Positions 8,751 to 17,432 of a stretch of 64,000 bases of DNA are shown in pieces. The stretch's first letter is position 1. Each line of letters begins with the position of its first letter. A program made the position numbers and the translations under genes. Source of the stretch: Gammaproteobacteria bacterium (GTDB lineage: Bacteria > Pseudomonadota > Gammaproteobacteria > Arenicellales > JAJDZL01). The stretch lies in NCBI GenBank assembly GCA_022823625.1, contig JAJEHQ010000001.1, positions 62,001 to 126,000 of the forward strand, written 5' to 3'. The notes beneath the pieces are model-generated. The model made no database searches. It was not told the DNA's origin and saw only the letters and a program-made list of their open reading frames with translations.

Positions 8751-10600
8751 GATGGTGGGGATTTTGGTGTTGCCGCCATTTCAGCAAGTTTGGCATCCGT
8801 CTCTTCAACCTGTTGTAGCCACCACATTTCGGCGAAGACTCCATTTTCCTTGAGCAGTTCAGCATGTGTGCCTTCTTCCACAATTTCGCCATTGTCAAGA
8901 ACTATGATGCGGTCCGCATCTGCTATTGTGGAAAGTCGATGGGCGATCATCAGTGTGGTGCGATTCTCAGCGACCATATCCAATGCATTTTGAATGTACT
9001 GCTCAGATTTGGAGTCTAGTGACGATGTTGCTTCATCTAGTACCAGAATTGGCGGATCTTTAAGAATTGTTCGCGCAATTGATACGCGTTGTTTTTCACC
9101 ACCGGAGAGTTTCAGGCCTCTCTCACCAACCACGGTGTCATATTTCTCAGGTAGTGATTCAATAAATTCGTACAAGTTGGCTTGTTCGACAGCCGCACTG
9201 AACTCCGCATCGACACATCCCGGACGTCCATAGCAGATGTTGTATTCAATTGAGTCATTGAACAGCACGGTATCCTGCGGCACGACGCCTATAGCTCCGT
9301 GAAGCGAACCCAGGCTTACATCTTTAATGTTTTGTCCGTCTATTGAAATTTGCCCTTCATTGACATCGTAGAAGCGAAAAAGCAGGCGGACCAGAGTCGA
9401 TTTTCCTGAACCACTTTTACCGACAACCGCGACCGTTTTTCCGGGTGGAATCTCGAAACTGACATTTTTCAAAATCGTGCGCTTGCTGGTGTAGCCGAAT
9501 GTTACATTGTCGAATCGAATTTGAGCACCGGAAACTGCAAGTGTTGGTGCATCTTCTTTTTCTGGAACGATGTCGTCGACATCAAGCAGGTTAAACATTC
9601 GGTTCATATCAGTCAATGCATGATTGATTTCCCGAAAAACCGTTCCGAGAAAGTTCAGTGGCAGATAAATCTGCAGCAGAAAGGCATCAAGCATGATGAA
9701 ATCGCCAATTGTTAATTCTCCCGCAACAACCCCTTTTGCAGCCAGGTACAAAATGATGATCATGCCTATTGCAATGATGGTGCCCTGACCAATGTTTAAC
9801 AGCGCAAGTGTCTGTTCACTAATGACCGACTGTTTTTCCCATTCCCGCATGTGGTAGTCAAAGCGTTCGGCTTCGTGTTCTTCATTACCGAAGTATTTGA
9901 CTGTTTCGTAATTCAACAGAGCGTCTACACTCGAAGAGTTTGCACGGGACTCTGCGGCATTCATTCTTATTCTGAACTTCGTACGCCAGGCAGTTACAAA
10001 ATAAGTAAACAAGCCATACGAAATAACAGTCACAAGTGTGATGACTACGAATATGAAATCGAAATTAATGGCGAGAATAATACAGATCAGTGTGATTTCA
10101 AACAGCGTTGGCAAGATGCTGAACACGATGAACCACAAAAGGGTATTGATGCCTCGCGTGCCTCTTTCGATATCCCTGGATACGCCACCTGTTTCTCGAT
10201 CTTGGTGAAACGAATGTGACAGTCGGTGAAGGTGTCTAAATACCTTTAGGGCGACATTTCGGACCGCACGTTGAGATGCTCTGGAAAATAGCGCGTTGCG
10301 TAATTCTTCAAATAGGGTACGGGTCAGTCTTAGTAGTCCGTAAGCCACAACTAAAAAGACTGGGACGGTAACAAGAACTTCTGCTCCTGTGGATGTATCG
10401 AACCAGTCGACAATCCGTTTGAGCAAAATTGGAACATTGACGTTGGCAACTTTAGCCAATATCAGAAATGCCAGCGCGATAAGTATTCGTAGGCGAAATT
10501 CCCAAAGATATTCAACGAATGTCTTCAGTGTTTTCCAGACATCGCGCTGTTTTTCGTGCTCTTCGACAGAATCGATGAGGTGAAAGTCGTCTGACGCCAT
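8747..10600 (-). CDS. Atm1-type ABC exporter (fused permease-ATPase half-transporter)
   Basis: A 617-residue half-transporter with an N-terminal six-helix exporter domain (about residues 30-330) and a C-terminal nucleotide-binding domain with Walker A VGKSGSGKST, signature LSGGEKQR and Walker B PILVLDEATSSLD. The segment LNYETVKYFGNEEHE is a hallmark of the Atm1/ABCB7/HMT1 group, whose bacterial members export glutathione-conjugated metals or glutathione polysulfide; that substrate is inferred from the family. I chose the ATG at 10600; an in-frame TTG eight codons upstream would place the AGGAGA inside the coding region. It overlaps the downstream HAD gene by 4 nt. Confidence 0.9.
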   Translation of the reverse strand: MASDDFHLIDSVEEHEKQRDVWKTLKTFVEYLWEFRLRILIALAFLILAKVANVNVPILLKRIVDWFDTSTGAEVLVTVPVFLVVAYGLLRLTRTLFEELRNALFSRASQRAVRNVALKVFRHLHRLSHSFHQDRETGGVSRDIERGTRGINTLLWFIVFSILPTLFEITLICIILAINFDFIFVVITLVTVISYGLFTYFVTAWRTKFRIRMNAAESRANSSSVDALLNYETVKYFGNEEHEAERFDYHMREWEKQSVISEQTLALLNIGQGTIIAIGMIIILYLAAKGVVAGELTIGDFIMLDAFLLQIYLPLNFLGTVFREINHALTDMNRMFNLLDVDDIVPEKEDAPTLAVSGAQIRFDNVTFGYTSKRTILKNVSFEIPPGKTVAVVGKSGSGKSTLVRLLFRFYDVNEGQISIDGQNIKDVSLGSLHGAIGVVPQDTVLFNDSIEYNICYGRPGCVDAEFSAAVEQANLYEFIESLPEKYDTVVGERGLKLSGGEKQRVSIARTILKDPPILVLDEATSSLDSKSEQYIQNALDMVAENRTTLMIAHRLSTIADADRIIVLDNGEIVEEGTHAELLKENGVFAEMWWLQQVEETDAKLAEMAATPKSPPS

Positions 10601-11202
10601 TAGTTGGGAATTTCTCCTGAACAATAGATTTTCAATTGATTCGGTAGGTGGAACTGAAGTTCAGTCAGACAAACAGAGGAGCAGTGCGGATTCGAAAACA
10701 ATTCGAGCCTAGAGTAAGCCAGGTGGATTAGTCCGCAAGACAGTCTCTTGAGTCTGCAGTATCTGTTAGTTTTGTGAATTATTTTGCTTTTGCCAAAAGA
10801 TCAGAATTGTACTACTCCAATTCGAAAGATAGCACTCGCTATGGAAAATTCAAGTGCAACAATCAATGTTGCCAGACTTTATGTAATCAGAATGTGGTGG
10901 GTGTTGATGAGATGATGAAACTTCGTAACTATCCGATAACAGACTGTTATGTCAGCCATGCTTCAAAGACAATCTAGTCGGTGGTTGTCTGTCCCCGTGT
11001 AATTGAGAAGAAAGCTGTCCTTACAGCTCTGACCACCACTTTAATTGATTACAGGAAAGCTAAAGTGAATGCTGGAGAATTTGCCTTAAATGGTTTTTAT
11101 AAGCTATTGAACAAAATTAATAATAGCAATATATTGAATTGTTCTGATAGTCCGAATTTAGAAGTTTGCATGGCATTAACTACACAACAAAGGAAGGTTC
11201 AG
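10601..11202. other. 600-bp intergenic stretch without a recognisable gene
   Basis: Lies between the end of msrQ and the start of the exporter gene, both on the minus strand. Open frames on the plus strand (for example one running into msrQ) have no recognisable domain and look like chance. The 3' part near 11080-11160 is AT-rich. No RNA gene or repeat is recognised. Confidence 0.5.
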
Positions 11203-11835
11203 TTAACTTCTGGCTGGCTTTTTGGAGGCTGGCTGTCGACTCTTCCAAACTCGATAACCAAGCAGAGCAGCGAGAATTGCAGCATAGATTACAGGCTCAG
11301 TAATGTCCGCTTTAACCTGAAGGTAAAAATGAAGAACTCCAAGAATAGACAAAATGTAAATGAGTTTGTGAAGCTTGGCCCAGCGTTTGCCGCCCAACCG
11401 TCGTACCATGCCATTTGTTGATGTGATGGCTAGCGGAATCATCATCATAAATGCCAGGGAGCCGAATAGGATGTAGTATCGCTCAATGATGTCCTCAATG
11501 ATGCGCTGGAAGTCAAAGAAGTTATCGACAACAAACCAGGTCAAAAAGTGAAGCACAATATAGAAAAAGGCATAAACTCCAAGCATTCTGCGTAACAGAA
11601 TCAACTGGTTGATGCCGGTAATCTGGCGCAATGGTGTGATTGCCAATGTCAGAATAATCAGACGTAACCCCCAAACTCCTGTCACACGAGTCATATCTTC
11701 AATTGGATCAGCACTGATATTTCCGGTGAATATATCAAAAACCAGAAGCCCGGCTGGAATGCCACAGAGGACAAAAACTACGGGTTTTATCCGTTTGATT
11801 CGTGTGGTCCACTGTCTGGAAGTTGTCTTTGCCAT
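11203..11835 (-). CDS. msrQ: MsrQ, haem-binding membrane subunit of the MsrPQ methionine sulfoxide reductase
   Basis: A 210-residue polytopic membrane protein of the ferric-reductase-like transmembrane fold. The conserved stretches LRRMLGVYAFFYIVLHFLTW and KRWAKLHKLIYI carry histidines expected to ligate b-type haem. It passes electrons from the quinone pool or flavin reductase to periplasmic MsrP, which repairs oxidised methionines in envelope proteins. It lies downstream of msrP on the same strand, but unusually 85 bp away with a 16-bp perfect hairpin in the gap. Confidence 0.93.
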   Translation of the reverse strand: MAKTTSRQWTTRIKRIKPVVFVLCGIPAGLLVFDIFTGNISADPIEDMTRVTGVWGLRLIILTLAITPLRQITGINQLILLRRMLGVYAFFYIVLHFLTWFVVDNFFDFQRIIEDIIERYYILFGSLAFMMMIPLAITSTNGMVRRLGGKRWAKLHKLIYILSILGVLHFYLQVKADITEPVIYAAILAALLGYRVWKSRQPASKKPARS

Positions 11836-11860
11836 AAGTTGATAGATGTGTGGAATTAAA

Positions 11861-11897
11861 AAATTCGCGGATTCAGCACACCTGAATCCGCGAATTT
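11861..11897. terminator. 16-bp perfect hairpin between msrP and msrQ
   Basis: The arms AAATTCGCGGATTCAG and CTGAATCCGCGAATTT pair perfectly around the loop CACAC. On the minus strand, the direction of msrP, the hairpin is followed by TTTAATT, a modest T-rich tail. It has the form of an intrinsic terminator or attenuator inside the msrPQ unit, and should reduce msrQ expression relative to msrP unless msrQ has its own promoter. Confidence 0.7.
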
Positions 11898-11920
11898 AAT
11901 TTTACTGCGGTTTGAGTGAA

Positions 11921-12895
11921 TTAGAAATTTACGCTAAGGTCCATTCCACTGTATAGACTTGCGACCTGATCTGCATAGCCGTTGAACATAAGTGTGGGAA
12001 CGCGACCAAACAGTTTTCCTACGACTCTTTCCGATGCCTGACTCCAACGAGGATGATCAACATTTGGATTGACATTCGCGTAGAAGCCATACTCATGAGG
12101 TGCCTGCTCTTGCCAGGTGTTGAATGGCTGCTCTTCCGTGAATCGCACTGAAACAATGGATTTCACACCTTTAAAGCCATACTTCCAGGGAACGACCAGT
12201 CGGATTGGTGCACCATTCTGATTTGGCATATGCTCACCGTACAATCCAATGGCAAAAATTGCGAGTGGATTCATAGCCTCATCAATTCTCAACCCTTCTC
12301 GGTACGGCCAGTTCAGCACTGAACCGAACAATCCAGGTTTCTGACCGATCATCTCTTCTGGTCGCACCAGAGTCAGCATCTCAATGTACTTTGCCTTTGA
12401 TGTTGGTTTGTGAAATTTCAGAAAATCTCCTAATGAAAACCCTACCCAGGGAACAACCATCGACCATGCTTCGACACAACGATGTCGATAAATTCTTTCC
12501 TCTGCGGGGAACTGCTTCAGAATATCTTCGATATCCCAGTCTTTTGGTGCTTCGCATTCTCCTGAAACGGAAAGGCTCCATGGACGGGTTGTCAGTCTGT
12601 GAGCTTCTTTGGCTGGACTTCGCTTATCTGTCCCAAACTCGTAGAAGTTGTTGTAGGACGTAACATCTTCATAGGAAGTGAGCTCCGCATCCGTAGCGGA
12701 GTAGGGAGATTTGATCAGATTTTCGAATTTCGTCCCCATTGCGTACGCTTGTCGGTTTGCTAGCGTCATGAATGGAACAGAACCACCGATTGCGAGTGCA
12801 GCGGTAGTTTGCATAAATTTGCGACGATTCAGATAAACGTTCTGAGGCGTTATTTCGCTTGAGGCAATGTCGGGTTTTTGTTTGATTAATATCAC
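11921..12895 (-). CDS. msrP: MsrP, periplasmic molybdopterin methionine sulfoxide reductase
   Basis: A 324-residue sulfite-oxidase-fold protein with an N-terminal Tat signal (NRRKFMQT, residues 23-30, then a hydrophobic stretch ending near QAYA). The molybdenum-ligating cysteine is Cys140 in YRHRCVEAWSMVVPW. Other family stretches are VPWKYGFKGVKSI and GFYANVNPNVDHPRWSQA. It reduces free and protein methionine sulfoxide in the periplasm with electrons from MsrQ. The start is a GTG with GAGG 6 nt upstream. It is first in a unit with msrQ, though a hairpin separates the two. Confidence 0.96.
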   Translation of the reverse strand: MILIKQKPDIASSEITPQNVYLNRRKFMQTTAALAIGGSVPFMTLANRQAYAMGTKFENLIKSPYSATDAELTSYEDVTSYNNFYEFGTDKRSPAKEAHRLTTRPWSLSVSGECEAPKDWDIEDILKQFPAEERIYRHRCVEAWSMVVPWVGFSLGDFLKFHKPTSKAKYIEMLTLVRPEEMIGQKPGLFGSVLNWPYREGLRIDEAMNPLAIFAIGLYGEHMPNQNGAPIRLVVPWKYGFKGVKSIVSVRFTEEQPFNTWQEQAPHEYGFYANVNPNVDHPRWSQASERVVGKLFGRVPTLMFNGYADQVASLYSGMDLSVNF

Positions 12896-12952
12896 GCTTA
12901 ACCTCGATCAATTGAAGTTGTTGAATTTTGATTTACTCGATTAGACAACAAA

Positions 12953-14140
12953 CTAATTTAGAAGTTCAAACGCGGCTGCAATACCTTGTCCGCCACCGAT
13001 GCACATGGATACGATTGCGTGTTTGCCACCTGTTCGCTTGAGTTCATGAATTGCCTTAACGGTCAGGATACAGCCTGTTGCACCGATTGGGTGACCTAGC
13101 GAAATTCCACTGCCATTGGGGTTTGTCTTATCCGCAGGTAGTCCGAGGTCTTTCATCACAGCGAGCGCTTGTGCGGCAAAGGCCTCATTCAATTCAATGA
13201 CATCCACATCATCCAGACTGAGGCCAGTTCTGTCAAGCAGTTTACGAATTGCTGGTACCGGACCTATTCCCATGTATTCAGGCTCCACGCCCGAATGTGT
13301 ATAGTCCATCAGCCTAGCGATTGGTTCATATCCAGCTTTTTCGGCAGCCTTGGCTTCCATCATCACTATTGCCGCAGAGGCGTCATTAATTCCAGAAGCA
13401 TTACCCGCCGTCACACTTCCGTCGCTTTTGAAAACTGTTCTCATTTTCGCAAGTGATTCCATACTGCAGTCAGGTCGAATGTGCTCATCGGTGTTGAATA
13501 CAGTAGTACCTTTGCGTGACTTGAGTTCAACAGGGATCACCTGCGAATCAAACCGTCCTTCTGCTTGAGCTCGGGCAGCACGCATATGACTTTCAACGGC
13601 CAACTCGTCCTGTTCATCTCTGGAAATGTCCCACTTTTCAGCAACATTCTCGGCTGTAATACCCATATGACAACCTTGAAAGGGGTCGCTAAGTGCACCG
13701 ACCATGACGTCCATAAATTCAGCGTTACCCATGCGCTGTCCCCAGCGCATTCCGGTAGCCCAGTAAGGGGCATTGCTCATGGATTCGGCACCGCCTGCGA
13801 TGACTGTGTCCGCGTTGCCGAGTTGAACGATTTGTGCAGCGCTGACTACCGCTTGAAGGCCACTTCCGCAAAGACGATTGACGGTCAGCGCAGGGGTTTC
13901 AATTGGGCATCCCCCTTCAAGAGCCGCATACCTGGAGATGTACATATCTCGTTTGTCAGAATGCAGTACATTGCCGATAACACAATGTCCAACGCTGTGC
14001 GGGTCCACACCGGTTCTTTCCAAGACGCCTTTCACTGCAATAGCACCTAACTCACATGCAGACTTTGGCTTAAGTGCTCCACCGTAGTCACCAATTGCAG
14101 TTCTGACTCCGTCTAATATTACAACTTCATTTCCTAACAC
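12953..14140 (-). CDS. Acetyl-CoA C-acetyltransferase (thiolase)
   Basis: A 395-residue thiolase with nucleophilic Cys91 in [10 protein letters not shown], His350 in [10 protein letters not shown] and the second catalytic Cys380 in MCIGGGQG. It makes or cleaves acetoacetyl-CoA or 3-ketoacyl-CoA. Length and motifs fit the biosynthetic/degradative acetyl-CoA acetyltransferase group (AtoB/PhaA-like); the chain-length preference cannot be read from sequence. The GTG start has AGGAG with a good spacing. No beta-oxidation or polyhydroxyalkanoate partner gene is adjacent. Confidence 0.93.
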   Translation of the reverse strand: MLGNEVVILDGVRTAIGDYGGALKPKSACELGAIAVKGVLERTGVDPHSVGHCVIGNVLHSDKRDMYISRYAALEGGCPIETPALTVNRLCGSGLQAVVSAAQIVQLGNADTVIAGGAESMSNAPYWATGMRWGQRMGNAEFMDVMVGALSDPFQGCHMGITAENVAEKWDISRDEQDELAVESHMRAARAQAEGRFDSQVIPVELKSRKGTTVFNTDEHIRPDCSMESLAKMRTVFKSDGSVTAGNASGINDASAAIVMMEAKAAEKAGYEPIARLMDYTHSGVEPEYMGIGPVPAIRKLLDRTGLSLDDVDVIELNEAFAAQALAVMKDLGLPADKTNPNGSGISLGHPIGATGCILTVKAIHELKRTGGKHAIVSMCIGGGQGIAAAFELLN

Positions 14141-14195
14141 TGTTTTTCTCCTGAAAGAATGTCATTTATTACCTAGATCCCACCTAGGCAAGGGG

Positions 14196-14672
14196 TTAAT
14201 CACGCAAGGGCAGCTCATACACAAGATATTGTGTGGGAGTCATTTCGAGTGCCTGGTAAGTAGAAATAGCGATGGCATTCGATTTGTCCACATAAAGACG
14301 GATGCCACAAACATTGTGTTCATCTTTTGCAAGTTCTACAACAAAACTAAACAGTTTTTTAAATACGCCAAGACCGCGGTAAGCTGGGTCAACGTAGACG
14401 CTCTGCAACCACCATTGTAACCCGTTTCGCCAGTCGCTCCATTCATAGGTGACCATCAGGCAGCCAATGATTTTACTGCCGCTCTGTGCAACAACATAAA
14501 ATCCATATTGGGTTTTTTGCATCGCATTTGTCACACCGCTCAATACAGTTTCCGGATCAAGTGTAACACCCTCTGTTTCGGATGCTATGCGACGCGTATA
14601 TTCTGCGATGACTGATGCATCTTTAATCTCGGCAAGACGTATACAAACAGGATTCGAATTGAGTTTGGACAA
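14196..14672 (-). CDS. GNAT-family N-acetyltransferase
   Basis: A 158-residue single-domain GNAT protein. The acetyl-CoA binding motif A is visible as SVYVDPAYRGLGVFKKLF (consensus V.p.yRg.GigkkL), followed by a typical motif B region with NAIAISTYQALEM. The substrate is unknown. It precedes no clear partner; the thiolase lies 55 bp downstream on the same strand and could be cotranscribed. Confidence 0.85.
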   Translation of the reverse strand: MSKLNSNPVCIRLAEIKDASVIAEYTRRIASETEGVTLDPETVLSGVTNAMQKTQYGFYVVAQSGSKIIGCLMVTYEWSDWRNGLQWWLQSVYVDPAYRGLGVFKKLFSFVVELAKDEHNVCGIRLYVDKSNAIAISTYQALEMTPTQYLVYELPLRD

Positions 14673-14963
14673 TTTCGTTCTCTTGTCAAATCAGTTAGTT
14701 TTTGCTTTGTCAATATAGTGAGTAATGCGAAAGATGTCTGCTCACTGTAAATTCATTTGTTGCGGTATGCAAGACAAAATCGGTAGATTCTACGCAAGCA
14801 CAAATATCCATTAACATATTGATAACATACAAAATCATCTATTGTACGGGTCTAATAATACATCATTTAATGTTGCACTGCACAAAAATAATGTCTTTAT
14901 AATTCCACGTTTCCTTTGCCACATCGCGGAATTTCCATAAACAGTTAACGTGAGGACTATGCC

Positions 14964-15857
14964 ATGACATCAACTGCAGACCAAAAATCAATTCGGACCA
15001 GCTACCTCGGGCTCGGAGTAATGGGTTATCCAATGGCCGGGCATCTTGCCAGAAATGGTTACCAGGTCTGCGTCTATAACCGTTCATCTGAAAAAGCCGC
15101 GGCATGGTCGCAAGAACACTCAGGGACAACAGCACCGACCCCGGCTGCTGCAGCAGAGAATGCGGATGTGGTGTTCGCGTGTGTTGGTAATGATTTTGAT
15201 ATTGAGCAGGTTTGCTGTGGGGAGAATGGTGCGTTTTCGACTATGAAACCCGGTTCGGTCTTTGTTGATCACACCACCGCATCCGCGAGTATTGCAAGAA
15301 AACTATCAGAGGCTGCATCTGGGTCCGACATTCACTTCATCGACGCACCGGTTTCCGGTGGGCAGGCTGGAGCTGAGAATGGCGTGCTAACCATAATGGC
15401 AGGCGGTGAGAAAGAAGTATTCGATCGTGTAGCACCTGTGATGTCAAGTTATGGACGTGCGGTAACCCTGTTGGGGCCGGTTGGGTCGGGACAACTCACA
15501 AAAATGGTTAATCAGATCTCTGTTGCTGGCGTGGTACAGGGTTTATCTGAAGCCTTGAATTTCGCAACCAAAGTAGGTCTTGACGAAAAACTTGTTTTGG
15601 ATGTCATCTCAAAAGGTGCGGCACAGTCGTGGCAGATGGAAAATCGAGGCACCACCATGGTTGACGACGAGTTTGAATTTGGCTTTGCGGTGGAGTGGAT
15701 GAGAAAAGACCTAGGTATCTGTTTATCGGAGGCCAATTCAGTCGGTGCGAGATTGCCAGTTACTGCACTTATTGATCAGTTTTATGCAGAAATTATTGCA
15801 ATGGGAGGTTCTCGTTGGGACACATCGAGTCTGATCCGGTTATTGCGTAATCCCTGA
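14964..15857 (+). CDS. NAD(P)-dependent 3-hydroxyisobutyrate dehydrogenase-family oxidoreductase
   Basis: A 297-residue beta-hydroxyacid dehydrogenase. The N-terminal Rossmann motif is YLGLGVMGYPMAGHL, the substrate motif APVSGGQAGAENG sits near residue 130, and the catalytic lysine is in GQLTKMVNQI. The C-terminal NAD-binding-11 domain is complete. Family members act on 3-hydroxyisobutyrate, tartronate semialdehyde or succinic semialdehyde; which applies here cannot be read out. GAGG upstream of the ATG supports the start. It is flanked by convergent and divergent genes, so probably monocistronic. Confidence 0.9.
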   Translation: MTSTADQKSIRTSYLGLGVMGYPMAGHLARNGYQVCVYNRSSEKAAAWSQEHSGTTAPTPAAAAENADVVFACVGNDFDIEQVCCGENGAFSTMKPGSVFVDHTTASASIARKLSEAASGSDIHFIDAPVSGGQAGAENGVLTIMAGGEKEVFDRVAPVMSSYGRAVTLLGPVGSGQLTKMVNQISVAGVVQGLSEALNFATKVGLDEKLVLDVISKGAAQSWQMENRGTTMVDDEFEFGFAVEWMRKDLGICLSEANSVGARLPVTALIDQFYAEIIAMGGSRWDTSSLIRLLRNP

Positions 15858-15900
15858 TTTGAACTTGAGTCCAATTGGCTGAATACGTAGCATTGCGGCA

Positions 15901-17163
15901 TTAACGACGCTTGCCACCTAACATCTTCACCATGTCTTTGTCAATTTCATCCTGCACCGCTTTGGTGCTGATTCCTGATCGAACGGATGCACGGAAGAAT
16001 CTTCTGAATCTCTTTTTCTCTGGTGCTGGTTTGGTGCGAATTCTTAGCACTACCAGTACGGAATAGAACACATAAACGACAGCGACATACCAGAATAAGC
16101 TGCCATAGCCGAGAATTTCAATTGCGGAGGCAGCGAGAATGGGTCCGAAGACCGCACCCATGCTGAATGCTGTCAACATGCCCGCAGAAGCATAGATCAG
16201 TCTATCATCAGGAGTCGAATCGTTGATATATGCCAGCGCAATTGGATAGACGGTGAATGAAAATGCACCAAATAACGCGGCAGATGTCAGGAAATAAGCC
16301 AGACTCAGCTGCGAGCTAAACAACACTACAAGTGAAAGCAGACCACTGATCAGACTCATTACTGCGATCAGTTTGCGCCGGTCTAACCGATCTGATAGTT
16401 TTCCTACTGGCCACTGTAAAACTCCGCCGCCAAATATGAATAAGGCCATGAACAGAGCAGTCGTGGTTGTGGTCATTCCGATTTTTTGGGTATAAATCGG
16501 CGCGAGCCCGTACAGCGCAGCTGAAACTAGGCCACAACAAAATGCTCCAATCATTCCAATTTTGGAATAGCGGAAAATTTCCACAAACTTGATTTTGCCT
16601 TTTTTAGGTAAATTTGGGGCATTCTGTCGAGTAATCAAAACCGGCAACAAAGCCAGACAGTAGCCAATTGCCGCAATCGAGAACAATTGAAACGATTTTG
16701 GGTCCGCCAGTGGAATGAACAACTGGCCGGAACCTGAAGCCACGACGTGAGTAATCATGTAAATTGACAGAATCTGGCCTCGGGTGCTTCGGGTTGCCTT
16801 TGAATTTAGCCAACTTTCGGTAACCATCATCAATCCTGCGCCACAAATTCCAGTACCCAATCGAATCACAATCCAGGCGTAGGGACTCACCACAATCGCG
16901 TGTAGTAGAGCACAAACTGCAGCAATAGCGGCAAACACCGCGTAGGATCGACTGTGGCCAGATCTTGCGACCAAACGATCACAGAATTTGGCACCAATAA
17001 AGAGACCAAGAAAGTAGGCAGCGTTAATCAGTCCAATTTGAAAAGTGGCGAATAGTTCCATCTCAGCGCGCAGCGACACCAGCGTCGACAAAAGCGCATT
17101 TCCTATGAACAGGAAGATGTATCCGACAAGCAGTGAAGAGATAGATGTCAGCGTCTTTAGCAA
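15901..17163 (-). CDS. MFS transporter, YcaD-like
   Basis: A 420-residue major facilitator with twelve predicted helices. The cytoplasmic loop KFCDRLVARSGHSRSY between helices 2 and 3 and the matching KLSDRLDRRK between helices 8 and 9 are typical. The stretch AGLMMVTESWLNSKATRSTRGQ resembles the YcaD/YfkF subgroup, whose substrates are poorly known. The C-terminal ~45 residues are cytoplasmic and basic. It converges with the upstream dehydrogenase gene, 43 bp apart. Confidence 0.88.
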   Translation of the reverse strand: MLKTLTSISSLLVGYIFLFIGNALLSTLVSLRAEMELFATFQIGLINAAYFLGLFIGAKFCDRLVARSGHSRSYAVFAAIAAVCALLHAIVVSPYAWIVIRLGTGICGAGLMMVTESWLNSKATRSTRGQILSIYMITHVVASGSGQLFIPLADPKSFQLFSIAAIGYCLALLPVLITRQNAPNLPKKGKIKFVEIFRYSKIGMIGAFCCGLVSAALYGLAPIYTQKIGMTTTTTALFMALFIFGGGVLQWPVGKLSDRLDRRKLIAVMSLISGLLSLVVLFSSQLSLAYFLTSAALFGAFSFTVYPIALAYINDSTPDDRLIYASAGMLTAFSMGAVFGPILAASAIEILGYGSLFWYVAVVYVFYSVLVVLRIRTKPAPEKKRFRRFFRASVRSGISTKAVQDEIDKDMVKMLGGKRR

Positions 17164-17432
17164 CGCATCAGCCGGCAGTAAACTGTAGAAAAGGCAGGGG
17201 GAGAGACGAGTATTTCAACTTGCGTCAGTACAGATATTCGCCTATACGATTAGTCAAAATCATATGTTAATAATTTGGTAGTTTAATTTTATTCTGTTCA
17301 CAGTATGGATATACATCTGAAATGACAATAGTTCATAATAATATGCATGAATATTTGATGTGTCAAATGTACTACTTCGATTTATATGTTGTTGTTTTAT
17401 AAATCAAAATCAGTGAACATGACCTTCGGTTC

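Noticed and set aside
10981..11421. 146-codon plus-strand frame running into msrQ
   Set aside because: It overlaps the well-supported msrQ on the opposite strand, has no recognisable domain and no good start.
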